DNA of 64,000 bases from Stenotrophomonas sp. ASS1 (GCF_004346925.1 NZ_CP031167.1:1012001-1076000), one strand, 5' to 3'. Counted from the stretch's first letter, positions 52,324-62,146 are shown. The notes: generated by a model not told the origin, from the letters alone. Made by a program: numbers and translations.

Positions 52324-53582
52324 GCCACACCCGCCTCGGCCAGCGCCTTGTCCAGCCGACGTGCCAGCTGCGCACGCAGTGCGTCGGGCAGGATCTTCAG
52401 CGGCTCGTGGCAGAACGCGGCGCTCAGCAGTGCCTGCGCCTGGGCCTGCGGCAGGCCGCGCGAGCGCAGGTAGAACAGCGCATTGGCATCGAGCTGACCG
52501 ACGGTCGCGCCGTGCGCGGCCTTCACTTCATCGGCGTCGATCACCAGCGTCGGCTGGGTGTCGATCTCGGCATCGGCCGACAGCAGCAGGTTCTTGTTGG
52601 ACAGGTTCGCGTCGGTGCCATCGGCGCCTTCGCGGATCTGGATGCCACCATGGAACACCACGCGGCTGCGGTTGGCGGCGACGCCGCGCCACAGCAGTTC
52701 GCAGGCGGTATCGCGTGCGATGTGGTCGATGCCCAGGCGGGTTTCGACGTGGCGGCGGCCATTGCCAAGCAGCACGCCGTTGGCGGTCAGCTGGGCATTG
52801 TCGCCTTCCAGGCGCACGTTCAGTTCATGGCGGCTGAGCGCGGCGCCCAGTTCCAGGTCGACGCGGTGGTACTGCGCGTCGCGGGCCAGCACCGCGTCGG
52901 TGCGCAGGAAGCTGGTCTGGCGCCCGCTGCCGGCCTGCACGCGGGCGTGCTTGAGCACGGCATCACGGGCGACGTGGGCATGCAGCACGGTGTTGTCCAG
53001 GTGGGCGGAGTCACCCACGCTGAAGCGATGCTCGACCACGCCCAGGCTGGCGCCGGCACGCAGTTCGATCAGGTGACGGTGGTGCCAGGCCAGGTCAGTG
53101 TCGCCGGCGACGCTGGCGAATACCAGCTGCAGCGGCGTTTCGACCTGCACGCCTTCATCCACGCGCAACACCACGCCTTCATCGGCCAGCGCGGCATTCA
53201 GGCGGGCGAAGATCTCCTCGCTGCGTTCGTAGCGGCGGCCAAGGAAACGCACGGCGTCTTCGCCGGAGGCCAGTGCGGCCGACAGCGGCTGCAGCTGCAC
53301 GCCGGACGGCAGGGCCTGCACGTCGCTCAGCGCGGCATCCAGGCGACCATTGACGAACACCAGGCGCGGCGCCGGGATGTCGTCCAGCAGCGTGGCGTCC
53401 AGCGCCGGGCCCTGCAGCGGTGCCGCAGCGAACGCACGGCGTTCCAGCTGGCGCAGCGAGGTGTACTTCCAGGCTTCGTTGCGGGCGGCCGGCAGGCCGT
53501 CGCGCAGGGCCGCATCCAGCACTTCGCGGCGCGCATCGCTGCCGCAGAAGGCCTGGGCCATCGAATCAAGCAGGGCGCTCAT
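52320..53582 (-). CDS. sufD: Fe-S assembly scaffold SufD
   Basis: The 420-residue SufB/D-family protein has the beta-helix repeats of SufD (VFHGGIQIREGADGTDANLS region, AEIDTQPTLVIDADEVKAAH region) and the C-terminal SufC-binding helices. The conserved His of SufD appears as VKAAHGATVG. It assembles with SufB and SufC2. It shares one base with the sufC stop (TGATG). Confidence 0.95.
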   Translation of the reverse strand: MSALLDSMAQAFCGSDARREVLDAALRDGLPAARNEAWKYTSLRQLERRAFAAAPLQGPALDATLLDDIPAPRLVFVNGRLDAALSDVQALPSGVQLQPLSAALASGEDAVRFLGRRYERSEEIFARLNAALADEGVVLRVDEGVQVETPLQLVFASVAGDTDLAWHHRHLIELRAGASLGVVEHRFSVGDSAHLDNTVLHAHVARDAVLKHARVQAGSGRQTSFLRTDAVLARDAQYHRVDLELGAALSRHELNVRLEGDNAQLTANGVLLGNGRRHVETRLGIDHIARDTACELLWRGVAANRSRVVFHGGIQIREGADGTDANLSNKNLLLSADAEIDTQPTLVIDADEVKAAHGATVGQLDANALFYLRSRGLPQAQAQALLSAAFCHEPLKILPDALRAQLARRLDKALAEAGVA

Positions 53583-54346
53583 CAGACCGCCGCCTCGGGC
53601 ACGACCCGGTCCTTCAGGAAATCATAGCCGTGCGCTTCCAGTTCCAGTGCCAGCTCCGGGCCGCCACTCTTGACGATGCGGCCATCGGCCAGCACGTGCA
53701 CCACGTCCGGCTTGATGTAGTCCAGCAGGCGCTGGTAGTGGGTGATGACCAGGAACGAACGGTCGGCGGCGCGCAGTGCGTTGACACCATCGGCCACGCT
53801 CTTCAGCGCGTCGATGTCCAGGCCCGAGTCGGTCTCGTCCAGGATCGCCAGCTTCGGTTCCAGCACGGCCAGCTGGAAGATCTCGTTGCGCTTCTTCTCG
53901 CCACCGGAGAAGCCTTCGTTGACGCCACGGTGCAGCAGTTCGTCCTTCAGGTGCAGCACGGCCAGCTTCTGGCGCACCAGCTTGAGGAACTGCATGGAAT
54001 CGAGTTCTTCCTCACCGCGCGCCTTGCGCTGGGCGTTCAGTGCCGCGCGCAGGAAGTAGGTGTTGTTCACGCCCGGGATTTCCACCGGGTACTGGAACGC
54101 CAGGAACAGGCCGGCAGCGGCGCGCGCTTCCGGGTCCTGCTCCAGCAGGTCGACGCCGTCGAACTGCACGCTGCCTTCGGTCACTTCGTAGCCGTCGCGG
54201 CCGGCCAGGACATTGCCCAGGGTGGACTTGCCGGCGCCGTTCGGGCCCATGATGGCGTGCACCTGGCCGGGCTGGACGTCCAGCGACAGGCCCTTGAGGA
54301 TTTCCTTGTCGCCGATGCGGGCGTGGAGGTTTTCGATCTTCAGCAT
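53582..54346 (-). CDS. sufC: Fe-S assembly ATPase SufC
   Basis: The 254-residue ABC-type ATPase has Walker A GPNGAGKSTLGNVL, the signature EGFSGGEKKRNEI and Walker B LAILDETDSGLDIDALK, all standard for SufC. It is soluble and energises the SufBCD scaffold. The ATG at 54346 fits homology (MLKIENLHARI); the open frame upstream in the gap is ignored. It follows sufB after 74 nt. Confidence 0.96.
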   Translation of the reverse strand: MLKIENLHARIGDKEILKGLSLDVQPGQVHAIMGPNGAGKSTLGNVLAGRDGYEVTEGSVQFDGVDLLEQDPEARAAAGLFLAFQYPVEIPGVNNTYFLRAALNAQRKARGEEELDSMQFLKLVRQKLAVLHLKDELLHRGVNEGFSGGEKKRNEIFQLAVLEPKLAILDETDSGLDIDALKSVADGVNALRAADRSFLVITHYQRLLDYIKPDVVHVLADGRIVKSGGPELALELEAHGYDFLKDRVVPEAAV

Positions 54347-54420
54347 GGTGGGGGTTTCCGTGGGGCGGGCCGCGGCCCGCCGGTAAAGAGAATGCGTTTG
54401 CGAGGGGCAGGGGCGGGCGG

Positions 54421-55896
<1,476 letters not shown>

Positions 55897-55913
55897 GGGG
55901 GGCTGCCTACGGA

Positions 55914-56369
55914 TCAGGAGACGACGTCGACAGCGATGGTGCGGCGCTGTTCGTCATCGGCAAGGGGGAGAGGGGGCAGGATCTGCGCAAGGGTGACATC
56001 GCGCAGGGCCTCGGAAACCACGTCGTTGATCAGCCGCCAGCTGCTGCGCGCGCCGCACTTGGGCGCCATGCCGCACTGGTGGTGGTCGTGGCTGCATTCG
56101 GTCAGGGCCAGTGGCCCTTCCATCGCTTCGACCACTTCGAACAGCGAGATCTCGATGGCCGGGCGGGTCAGGCGGTAGCCGCCACGCACGCCGCGCAGGC
56201 CTTCAACCAGGCCGGCCTGGGCCAGCGGCTTGAGCACCTTGCTGACGGTGGGCGGCTCCAGACCGGTGAATTCGGCCAGCTCGGTGGCACTGAGCACCTC
56301 GCCCGGACGGGCGGCGAGCACGGTCAGCACGACGGTGGCGTAATCGGTGAGTTTGGTGACGCGCAACAT
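55914..56369 (-). CDS. sufR: Rrf2-family SUF regulator (IscR-like)
   Basis: The 151-residue Rrf2 regulator has a winged helix ([33 protein letters not shown]) and three Cys at 92, 99 and 105 in [15 protein letters not shown]. These correspond to the cluster-binding Cys of IscR, so it probably senses Fe-S status. It leads the suf operon, and a palindromic operator overlaps its promoter, which suggests autoregulation. Confidence 0.92.
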   Translation of the reverse strand: MLRVTKLTDYATVVLTVLAARPGEVLSATELAEFTGLEPPTVSKVLKPLAQAGLVEGLRGVRGGYRLTRPAIEISLFEVVEAMEGPLALTECSHDHHQCGMAPKCGARSSWRLINDVVSEALRDVTLAQILPPLPLADDEQRRTIAVDVVS

Positions 56370-56388
56370 GGGGATGCGAGTGGTTCTT

Positions 56389-56430
56389 AAAGCGGACTGA
56401 AATTGTACGCTTTTATTCGCCGCCATCCAA
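56389..56430 (-). promoter_or_regulatory. suf promoter with overlapping palindromic operator
   Basis: On the minus strand TTGGAT (56425-56430) and TACAAT (56402-56407) are 17 nt apart, with the start codon of sufR 33 nt after the -10. AAAGCGGAC (56389-56397) and GTACGCTTT (56405-56413) form a 9-nt inverted repeat with one mismatch around a 7-nt centre, covering the -10. The fit to an Rrf2-type repressor site is good. Confidence 0.7.
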
Positions 56431-56578
56431 CCCGGGCATTCAGCCGGCGCTGGGGCCGGGCCGGGAGGAAACACCGGGGCCGTTGCCAGGGCGCAATGCT
56501 GCGCCAACGGGGTGATTTTCGCAATCACCCGGAATGGGCGAGAATCCCTGTTCCATTCGCTGCAAACAGCCCGTGCCG

Positions 56579-57046
56579 ATGCCGAAGAAGATCCAAGCCC
56601 GCAAGTCCGCCATCCATGGCAACGGCGTGTTCGCCGTGGCCCCGATCAAGCAGGGCGAGCGCGTGATCCAGTACAAGGGCCTGCTGCGCAGCCACGGCGA
56701 CGTTGATGCCGATGACAGCGGCGACGTCGAAAGTGGCCATACCTTCCTGTTCACCCTCAACGACGACTGGGTGATCGATGCCAACTACAAGGGCAATGAC
56801 GCGCGCTGGATCAACCACAGCTGCGACCCGAACTGCGAGGCGGTGATCGAGGAAGACGAGGACGGCGACAGCCGCGGCGACAAGGTGTTCATCGAGGCGC
56901 TGCGCGATATCAAGGCCGGCGAAGAGTTGACCTACAACTACGGCATCACCCTGGCTGAGCGTCACACCGCCAAGCTGAAGAAGATCTGGGAGTGCCGCTG
57001 CGGCTCGCCCAAGTGCACCGGCACCATGCTGCAGCCCAAGCGCTGA
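56579..57046 (+). CDS. SET-domain protein-lysine methyltransferase
   Basis: The 155-residue protein is a nearly complete SET domain: SAIHGNGVFAVAPIKQGERV, WINHSCDPNCEA (the knot motif), GEELTYNYG and a post-SET CRCGSPKCTGTM with three Cys that, with an earlier Cys, can bind zinc. SET enzymes methylate protein lysines with S-adenosylmethionine. The substrate is unknown; the Lys-rich HU protein at 58964-59362 is an attractive candidate. The ATG at 56579 starts directly before the SET motif; longer starts at 56574 (GTG) or 56534 are possible. Confidence 0.88.
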   Translation: MPKKIQARKSAIHGNGVFAVAPIKQGERVIQYKGLLRSHGDVDADDSGDVESGHTFLFTLNDDWVIDANYKGNDARWINHSCDPNCEAVIEEDEDGDSRGDKVFIEALRDIKAGEELTYNYGITLAERHTAKLKKIWECRCGSPKCTGTMLQPKR

Positions 57047-57056
57047 CCCGCAGCGG

Positions 57057-57117
57057 GTAGTGCCGGCCGCTGGCCGGCACACATGTGAAAAGCGTGCCGG
57101 CCAGCGGCCGGCACTAC
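57057..57117. repeat. GTAG-type REP, inverted pair
   Basis: A direct GTAGTGCCGGCCGCTGGCCG unit and an inverse copy ending ACTAC form a near-perfect 61-nt palindrome between the convergent SET and DUF1439 genes. It may act as a two-way terminator. Confidence 0.85.
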
Positions 57118-57118
57118 C

Positions 57119-57715
57119 TTACTTACCCAGCACGCCTGCCGGCACCAGGTTGCCCAGGTTCTGGTTGAAGGTGACCACCAGCTTGCCGTTCTTCACCTGC
57201 GCCGACTGCACCTGCAGGGCGCCGAGCAGGCCGGCCACGGCCGGGTCCAGCTTGTAGATCGGTTCGCGCTGGGCGTAGTCGCTCAGCCAGGCATTGAGCA
57301 GGCCGCGGGTGCGCGAATCGAGGCGACCGCCCTGGTTGGCCGGGGTGAAGTCATCCACGCTCGGCTGCTGCAGGTGGAAGCCCTGGGTCTGCGCGTCGTA
57401 GCGCAGTCCACTGCTGAGCTTCACCGTGCCCAGCTTGGCCGGGTTGCCACCGGCGGTGGCCAGTGCCACATCCATGCCCAGGTTCAACCGTTCGCCGGCC
57501 GGAAGACTCAGTTGCGGGTGACTCATGGTCAGGGCGATCAGGCCGCCGAGGGCGTCCTGGGTGCGCGGGAAGCTGCCATCGAGGTACTGCTGCACGTCGC
57601 TGGCGCCGACCGACAGTTCGCGGCCGGAAATGGAAGGGGCGGCCTGGGCGCCGATCGCAGCGGCGATCAGTACGGTGGAGGCGGCGAGGCGGGTCATCAG
57701 GGAACGCAGGCGCAT
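57119..57715 (-). CDS. Exported DUF1439 protein (YceB-like)
   Basis: The 198-residue protein has a signal peptide (RLAASTVLIAAAIGAQA) and a DUF1439 domain (ELSVGASDVQQYLDGSFP, AGERLNLGMDVALAT, REPIYKLDP). YceB in E. coli is a lipoprotein; here no lipobox Cys is present, so it should be soluble in the periplasm. These proteins resemble lipid-binding folds, but the role is unknown. Confidence 0.82.
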   Translation of the reverse strand: MRLRSLMTRLAASTVLIAAAIGAQAAPSISGRELSVGASDVQQYLDGSFPRTQDALGGLIALTMSHPQLSLPAGERLNLGMDVALATAGGNPAKLGTVKLSSGLRYDAQTQGFHLQQPSVDDFTPANQGGRLDSRTRGLLNAWLSDYAQREPIYKLDPAVAGLLGALQVQSAQVKNGKLVVTFNQNLGNLVPAGVLGK

Positions 57716-57796
57716 GGCGGTGACCGGTGGATATGAATGGACGAATCAAAGAGTAGCCGTGCCGGCTGAATCGCGCGTGCATGCCGCTGCAACGGT

Positions 57797-58345
57797 TCAG
57801 TCCAGCGATGGGCGCAGTTGCGCCGACTGGATCTGCCAGGCGCGACCATCGGCACGGGGTTGCACCCGGTACCAGCCACCGAAGCGGAAGGTGCCCTCAG
57901 GGGTCACTGCGCGGATCTGCACCGGAACCTCCAGCAGCTGCGGCGGCTGGTGACCGTCGCGCGCGATCGGTAGTTCGCTGGTCAGGCGCAGGCTGCGCAC
58001 GTCCGTGAGCTGGCGCAATGCGGCATCGTCGGCGCGTCGTGCATCGCTGGGCGGGAAGGTCCACGCGGCGTCGACGGCCTTGCGATCGCGATTGAGCAGG
58101 GCCATGACATAGGCATTGAGCATTCCCGCCGGCAGCTCGGCCTCGGCCGCGACGGCGGCAAACAGGGGATCGACATCGATGCCCTGCACGGTCGGTGCAT
58201 CGCCTTCTGCGGCGGTCTGTGACTTCGTGCGGGCAGCCGCCTCGGCCGTGGCCGACGGTGTGGCATCCGCTGGATCGGATTGCGATGTCGGCCGGGAACA
58301 GGCCAGCAGCACCAGCGGTGCGAGCAGTATCAGGAACCTGCGCAT
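57797..58345 (-). CDS. Hypothetical lipoprotein
   Basis: The 182-residue protein has a lipoprotein signal (MRRFLILLAPLVLLAC, Cys16), a Ser/Ala/Thr-rich spacer and a compact domain with LPAGMLNAYVMALLNRDRKAVD and FRFGGWYRVQPRADG. The second half looks like a small beta domain. The family is not recognised. The ATG at 58345 is fixed by the lipobox. Confidence 0.75.
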   Translation of the reverse strand: MRRFLILLAPLVLLACSRPTSQSDPADATPSATAEAAARTKSQTAAEGDAPTVQGIDVDPLFAAVAAEAELPAGMLNAYVMALLNRDRKAVDAAWTFPPSDARRADDAALRQLTDVRSLRLTSELPIARDGHQPPQLLEVPVQIRAVTPEGTFRFGGWYRVQPRADGRAWQIQSAQLRPSLD

Positions 58346-58400
58346 GTCTGCCTCCTCCCCGAGGCGAACGGAAGGAGGCAGTGTATCGGCTGTTCCGCGA

Positions 58401-58709
58401 TCAGCGGGAGGAGGGCAGCTGTTCCAGTGCATCCAGCGCCGGCAGCACCTGCGCGGCGATGGCGGCCAGGGCATGGCCTTCGGTGTCGGCGTGGCGCTGC
58501 ACGATGTCGCGCAGCAGCTGGGTGGCGATCACCAGGGTCGCGCGCTCGTCGCCGCTGATACCAGCGGTACGCGGTGCCGCTTCCAGCAGGCGCATCAGGT
58601 CGCGGCTTGCGCGATGTTCCAGTTCGATGGTGCAGCGCCCGGTGCACTGCAACCCGTCCTTTTCGATGGGGGTCACCGAGATCCGGTAGCGGGTGGAGGG
58701 GCTGGCCAT
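58401..58709 (-). CDS. DUF3861-like small protein
   Basis: The 102-residue cytoplasmic protein begins TRYRISVTPIEKDG and has two close Cys (LQCTGRCTIELEHRA), then a helical half (LVIATQLLRDIVQRHADTEGH). The pattern resembles DUF3861 proteins. The function is unknown. It lies 55 nt upstream of the lipoprotein gene on the same strand. Confidence 0.65.
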   Translation of the reverse strand: MASPSTRYRISVTPIEKDGLQCTGRCTIELEHRASRDLMRLLEAAPRTAGISGDERATLVIATQLLRDIVQRHADTEGHALAAIAAQVLPALDALEQLPSSR

Positions 58710-58910
58710 GAGGGTGTGCTCGCCGTAGCTGTGGAGGATGTGCCCACCTTAGGCAAGGCCGTGCCCGGCGGCGATGGCCGGGGCTGCACGCAGTGTTCCA
58801 CCCGGTACGTTCCGGGGCCGCAACGGACCACGCCCAGCCAATGGCGACGGGCCTGTACGCGCATTCCCGGGGATGCGGCAACGCTGTGTTGCGGGCTGTG
58901 GTTGGGACAA

Positions 58911-58942
58911 AAAAAACGGGACGGCCAGAGCCGTCCCGTCGG
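58911..58942 (-). terminator. Intrinsic terminator of the HU gene
   Basis: On the minus strand ACGGGACGGCTCTGGCCGTCCCGT is a stem-loop followed by eight T residues, 22 nt after the HU stop. It is a strong Rho-independent terminator. Confidence 0.92.
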
Positions 58943-58963
58943 AATCCGCGTTGGGGCGCGCGC

Positions 58964-59362
58964 TTACAGCGCGGCGTCCTTCAGCTTCTTCAGCGGACGC
59001 ACCTTCAGCTTGGTGGTGGCCGGCTTGGCAGCGAACCACTGCTCTTCCTTGGTGAACGGGTTGATGCCCTTGCGCTTCGGCTTGGCCGGCACATTGACGG
59101 TGGTGATCTTCAGCAGGCCCGGCAGGGTGAAGGAGCCAGCGCCCTTCTTGTGCACCGAGGAGGCGACGGCGCTTTCAAGCGAGGCCAGCACAGCGCGGAC
59201 GTCCTTGGCGATGACGCCGGAGGCTTCAGCGATGTGTGCAACCAGGCCGGACTTGGTCAGCACTTCCTTGATCGGCTTCGGAGCGGCCGGCTTGGCGGCT
59301 GCCTTCGTCGCGACTTTCTTCACTGCCTTCTTCGGGGCAGCCTTCTTAGCGGTCTTTGCCAT
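58964..59362 (-). CDS. HU-family DNA-binding protein with Lys/Ala-rich N-terminal tail
   Basis: The 132-residue protein has a histone-H1-like N-terminal tail (about 1-31: KTAKKAAPKKAVKKVATKAA and on) and then an HU domain (LTKSGLVAHIAEASGV, GAGSFTLPGLLKITTV, KRKGINPFTKEE) ending in a basic segment. HU bends and compacts DNA; the tail adds about ten lysines. Tailed HU proteins are typical of Xanthomonadaceae and some other proteobacteria. It has its own promoter and terminator. Confidence 0.93.
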   Translation of the reverse strand: MAKTAKKAAPKKAVKKVATKAAAKPAAPKPIKEVLTKSGLVAHIAEASGVIAKDVRAVLASLESAVASSVHKKGAGSFTLPGLLKITTVNVPAKPKRKGINPFTKEEQWFAAKPATTKLKVRPLKKLKDAAL

Positions 59363-59733
59363 GGTTTCCTGTTCCGTGAACGGTTGGTTGTTTGGTCGGC
59401 GCCGAACCCCGTCGGCAAGCGCAATGTAGGGCAACTCTCGGGCGCCGCCAATAGCCCGAAGCGTGGAAAGTGCATGTTTTTTCATATCCAGGCCGATTCA
59501 GTACATGGCCGGCAGTGGGGGAAGGGGGCGTGGCAGCGCGCGCGATGGTCCGCGCCCGCCCGTCGGAGGAATGCGCGAAACCACTGAAAACAAGGGAAAA
59601 ATGCGCGCCGGCCTGGCGAAGAAGTGACCAGTTGTCCGGTTTCCGGCGGACCTGTGGCGTGCGGCGGAGCGACGCAGGGCTAACGCCTCCCGTGCGAGGG
59701 TGACCGTTCATCACCGTCACGCAGGAGCAGCAC
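59363..59733. other. 371-nt region between HU and OsmC genes
   Basis: The region is between divergent genes. It holds the HU promoter (59423-59451) on the minus strand and, on the right, the presumed OsmC promoter, for which no clear hexamers stand out, plus a ribosome site (CAGGAG) before 59734. I see no gene in it. Confidence 0.6.
59423..59451 (-). promoter_or_regulatory. Probable promoter of the HU gene
   Basis: On the minus strand TTGGCG (59446-59451) and TACATT (59423-59428) are 17 nt apart, 61 nt before the start codon. The match is moderate but the spacing is ideal and no better pair is in the gap. Confidence 0.4.
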
Positions 59734-60165
59734 ATGGGAATCTCGCGACACGCCACCGCGCACTGGGAAGGCGATCTGAAGTCGGGCAAGGGGCAGTTGA
59801 GCACGCCGCAGAGTGGGCTGCTGGACAAGACCCGCTACGGCTTCAACAGCCGCTTCGGCGACGAAAAGGGCACCAATCCGGAAGAACTGATCGCTGCCGC
59901 GCACGCCGGCTGTTTCACCATGGCGCTGTCGGCCAAGCTCGGCGAAGCCGGCTTCACCCCGACTTCGCTGGATACCGAAGCCAAGGTCGATCTGTCGCTG
60001 GAAGGCGGCCCGCAGCTGTCGCAGATCCGGCTGAAGGTGAAGGCGGTGGTGCCGGGCATCGACGCGACGCAGTTCCGTGCGATTGCCGATGACGCCAAGC
60101 AGAACTGCCCGGTATCCAAGGCGCTGAGCGCAGTGCCGATCAGCCTGGAAGCCGAGCTGGGCTGA
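59734..60165 (+). CDS. OsmC-family peroxiredoxin
   Basis: The 143-residue OsmC/Ohr-family protein has the first active Cys in AAHAGCFTMALSAKL and the second in AKQNCPVSKAL, as in OsmC. It reduces organic hydroperoxides, often in stationary or osmotic stress. N-terminal GISRHATAHWEGDLKSGKG is the OsmC (not Ohr) pattern. It has a good ribosome site and stands alone. Confidence 0.92.
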   Translation: MGISRHATAHWEGDLKSGKGQLSTPQSGLLDKTRYGFNSRFGDEKGTNPEELIAAAHAGCFTMALSAKLGEAGFTPTSLDTEAKVDLSLEGGPQLSQIRLKVKAVVPGIDATQFRAIADDAKQNCPVSKALSAVPISLEAELG

Positions 60166-60178
60166 GCGGCCGCTACCT

Positions 60179-60206
60179 GTAGAGCCGAGCCCGCGCTCGG
60201 CTCTAC
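60179..60206. repeat. GTAG-headed palindrome, AGCCGAGC type
   Basis: GTAGAGCCGAGCCCGCGCTC and on to GGCTCTAC is a perfect GTAG-headed palindrome between the convergent OsmC and PhzF genes. It is probably a two-way terminator. Confidence 0.8.
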
Positions 60207-60216
60207 CGCTTGCGGA

Positions 60217-61095
60217 TCACCAATCGATGGTGCCGCTGATCACCGTCTGCACCTGGCCGCCCGACCAGACCTCGCCGTCCTCGTCGACCAGCAGCGTCAG
60301 GCGTGCATCGTGGCCGACTTCGCGGCCCTGGCTGACTTCGAACGGTGCACGACCACGGGGCAGGGCATCGCGCAGGTCCAGCCATGCGGCCAGCACGGCG
60401 TTGGCGGCACCGGACGCGGCGTCCTCGAAGCGGCGTCCATTGCCGACGAAGGCACGTACCGCCAGATCGAAGCCCTCACCGCCATCGCTGAAGGCATAGG
60501 CGAACACGCCCATGCTGTCGGTGGACTCGGCCAGTGCGGCCACCGCATCCCAGTCCGGCTGCAGCGCGCGCAATGCGGCCTCATCGGCCACCTGCACCAC
60601 CCACCAGCTGCGTCCGCCCTGCATCCGCGCCGGCGGCAGCGTGCCCAGCGGCCAGTCCTTCAGTGCGGCCTGCAGGCGTGGATCGGTCGCCTCGGCAGTC
60701 TCGGCCAGCTGCGCGCGCGGCGTGCGGATGGCGATGCGCTGCTGCACACCCTCACCGCTGACGCGTAGCGGCAGGGCACCGGCAATGCCGTCCTGCACCA
60801 GCACACCATCGACCGCTGCGGCCAGGCCGGCCTGCAGCACCGCATGCGCGGTGCCGACGCTGGGGTGGCCGGCAAACGGAACTTCCTTCTGCGGGCTGAA
60901 CATGCGCAGCCGGTAACTGGCACCGGCGACCTGCGGCGGGAACACGAAGGTGGTTTCGGGCAGGCGCGTCCAGCGCGCGATGGCCTGCATGCTGGCGTCG
61001 TCCAGGCCCTCGGCATCGAGCACCACGGCCAGCGGATTGCCGGCGCCGGCGCGCGGGGAGAACACATCCAGCTGCAGGAAACGGCGGGTGGACAT
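60217..61095 (-). CDS. PhzF-family isomerase/epimerase-like protein (paralogue 1)
   Basis: The 292-residue PhzF-like protein has the two-fold diaminopimelate-epimerase-like structure: LQLDVFSPRAGAGNPLAVVL at the start, ETTFVFPP, KEVPFAGHPSVGTAH, and in the second half RRFEDAASGAANAVL. The conserved Glu in TRLPETTFV is the general acid/base of PhzF. The neighbours give no substrate; no phenazine genes are present. It is followed by an adjacent paralogue upstream. Confidence 0.9.
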   Translation of the reverse strand: MSTRRFLQLDVFSPRAGAGNPLAVVLDAEGLDDASMQAIARWTRLPETTFVFPPQVAGASYRLRMFSPQKEVPFAGHPSVGTAHAVLQAGLAAAVDGVLVQDGIAGALPLRVSGEGVQQRIAIRTPRAQLAETAEATDPRLQAALKDWPLGTLPPARMQGGRSWWVVQVADEAALRALQPDWDAVAALAESTDSMGVFAYAFSDGGEGFDLAVRAFVGNGRRFEDAASGAANAVLAAWLDLRDALPRGRAPFEVSQGREVGHDARLTLLVDEDGEVWSGGQVQTVISGTIDW

Positions 61096-61143
61096 CAGGC
61101 GGCACTCCAGTAAACAGGCCGCATAGCGTAGCGCGGGGCACCC

Positions 61144-61218
61144 AAAAGGGGACGGAGGGAATTAAGTCGCTTTTGCCCCATGTGCCATAAGCGACTTAAT
61201 TCCCTACGTCCCTTTTTT
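61144..61218 (-). terminator. Long hairpin between PhzF paralogues, probably a terminator
   Basis: The arms 61156-61172 and 61189-61205 pair perfectly over 17 bp (AGGGAATTAAGTCGCTT). Pairing continues outward through ACG/CGT and GGG/CCC to flanking A4 and T6 runs. It therefore resembles a bidirectional terminator. Its head matches the repeat at 34474-34508. Confidence 0.7.
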
Positions 61219-61225
61219 CCGTGGG

Positions 61226-62098
61226 CTACCAGCGAATGTGGCCGTCGATGACCGCCTGCACCTGGCCGCCGATCCAGACAGTGCCCTGCGCATCGACCTG
61301 CACCTGCACGCGGCCATCGCGGCCGACTTCGCGGCCCTGGCTGGCCACGTAGTGGCCCTCGCGGCCGGGCAGAGCGTTGCGCTGCCGCAGCCAGGCACCG
61401 ATCAGGGCATTGGCGCTGCCGGTCACCGGGTCCTCGGGTACGGCGGCCGCATCAGCGGGGCAGAAGGCGCGCACCACCCGGGTGTGGTCGGTGCCAGCTT
61501 CGTCGGCGAACACGGCCAGGCCGGTGGCATCAGTGGTGAGGCTCCAGTCGGCCAGTGCGGCCATGTCCGGCACCAGGTTGCGTACGGCGGAGGCGTCGCG
61601 CAGCGGCAGCAGCCACCAGCGAGCGCCGTTGTCCCACAGTTCGGGTACGTGCCCGCTGGCAGCCAGCGCCAGCAGCGCTTCCGGCGCTCCGTCCGCCGCT
61701 GTGTCCAGTTGCTGCGCCGGTGGGCTGGCCAGTTGGATCTGCAGCGCCTCGGCCGGGCCGCACACCCGTACCGGCAGCAACCCCGCCGCGCATTGCTGCA
61801 GCAGGGCACCGTCGCGTGGATGCGCCAGGCCGCAGGTCACCGCCGCCCAGGCGGCGCCGACGCTGGGGTGGCCGGCAAATGCCAGCTCGCGGGTCGGGGT
61901 GAAGATGCGGATGTGGTAGTCGGCGCCCGGCGCACTGGGGCGCAGGAAGAACACCGTCTCGGACAGGTTCAGCCAGGCGGCCAGGGCCTGCATCTGGCTG
62001 CTGGAGAGCTCGTCGGCGTCCAGGATGGCGCCCAGTGGGTTGCCGGTGCCGGGGCAGGGGGCGAAGACATCGAGCTGCAGGTAACGGAGGACGGCCAT
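61226..62098 (-). CDS. PhzF-family isomerase/epimerase-like protein (paralogue 2)
   Basis: The 290-residue paralogue of the previous gene has LQLDVFAPCPGTGNPLGAIL, LSETVFFLRP with the catalytic Glu, RELAFAGHPSVGAAW and EDPVTGSANALIGAWL. Identity to its neighbour is visible throughout but moderate, so the duplication is old or the two came separately. The substrate is unknown. Confidence 0.9.
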   Translation of the reverse strand: MAVLRYLQLDVFAPCPGTGNPLGAILDADELSSSQMQALAAWLNLSETVFFLRPSAPGADYHIRIFTPTRELAFAGHPSVGAAWAAVTCGLAHPRDGALLQQCAAGLLPVRVCGPAEALQIQLASPPAQQLDTAADGAPEALLALAASGHVPELWDNGARWWLLPLRDASAVRNLVPDMAALADWSLTTDATGLAVFADEAGTDHTRVVRAFCPADAAAVPEDPVTGSANALIGAWLRQRNALPGREGHYVASQGREVGRDGRVQVQVDAQGTVWIGGQVQAVIDGHIRW

Positions 62099-62130
62099 CT
62101 ACGAGGATATTGCGCTTAGAATCAAAGGTT

Positions 62131-62146
62131 CCGCCCCCGAGGGCGG
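62131..62146 (+). promoter_or_regulatory. Leader hairpin before the lysine-pathway gene
   Basis: CCGCCCCCGAGGGCGG is a compact GC hairpin about 28 nt upstream of the start codon. It is not followed by a T run, so it is more likely to affect translation or stability than to terminate. The sequence does not match a lysine riboswitch. Confidence 0.35.
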
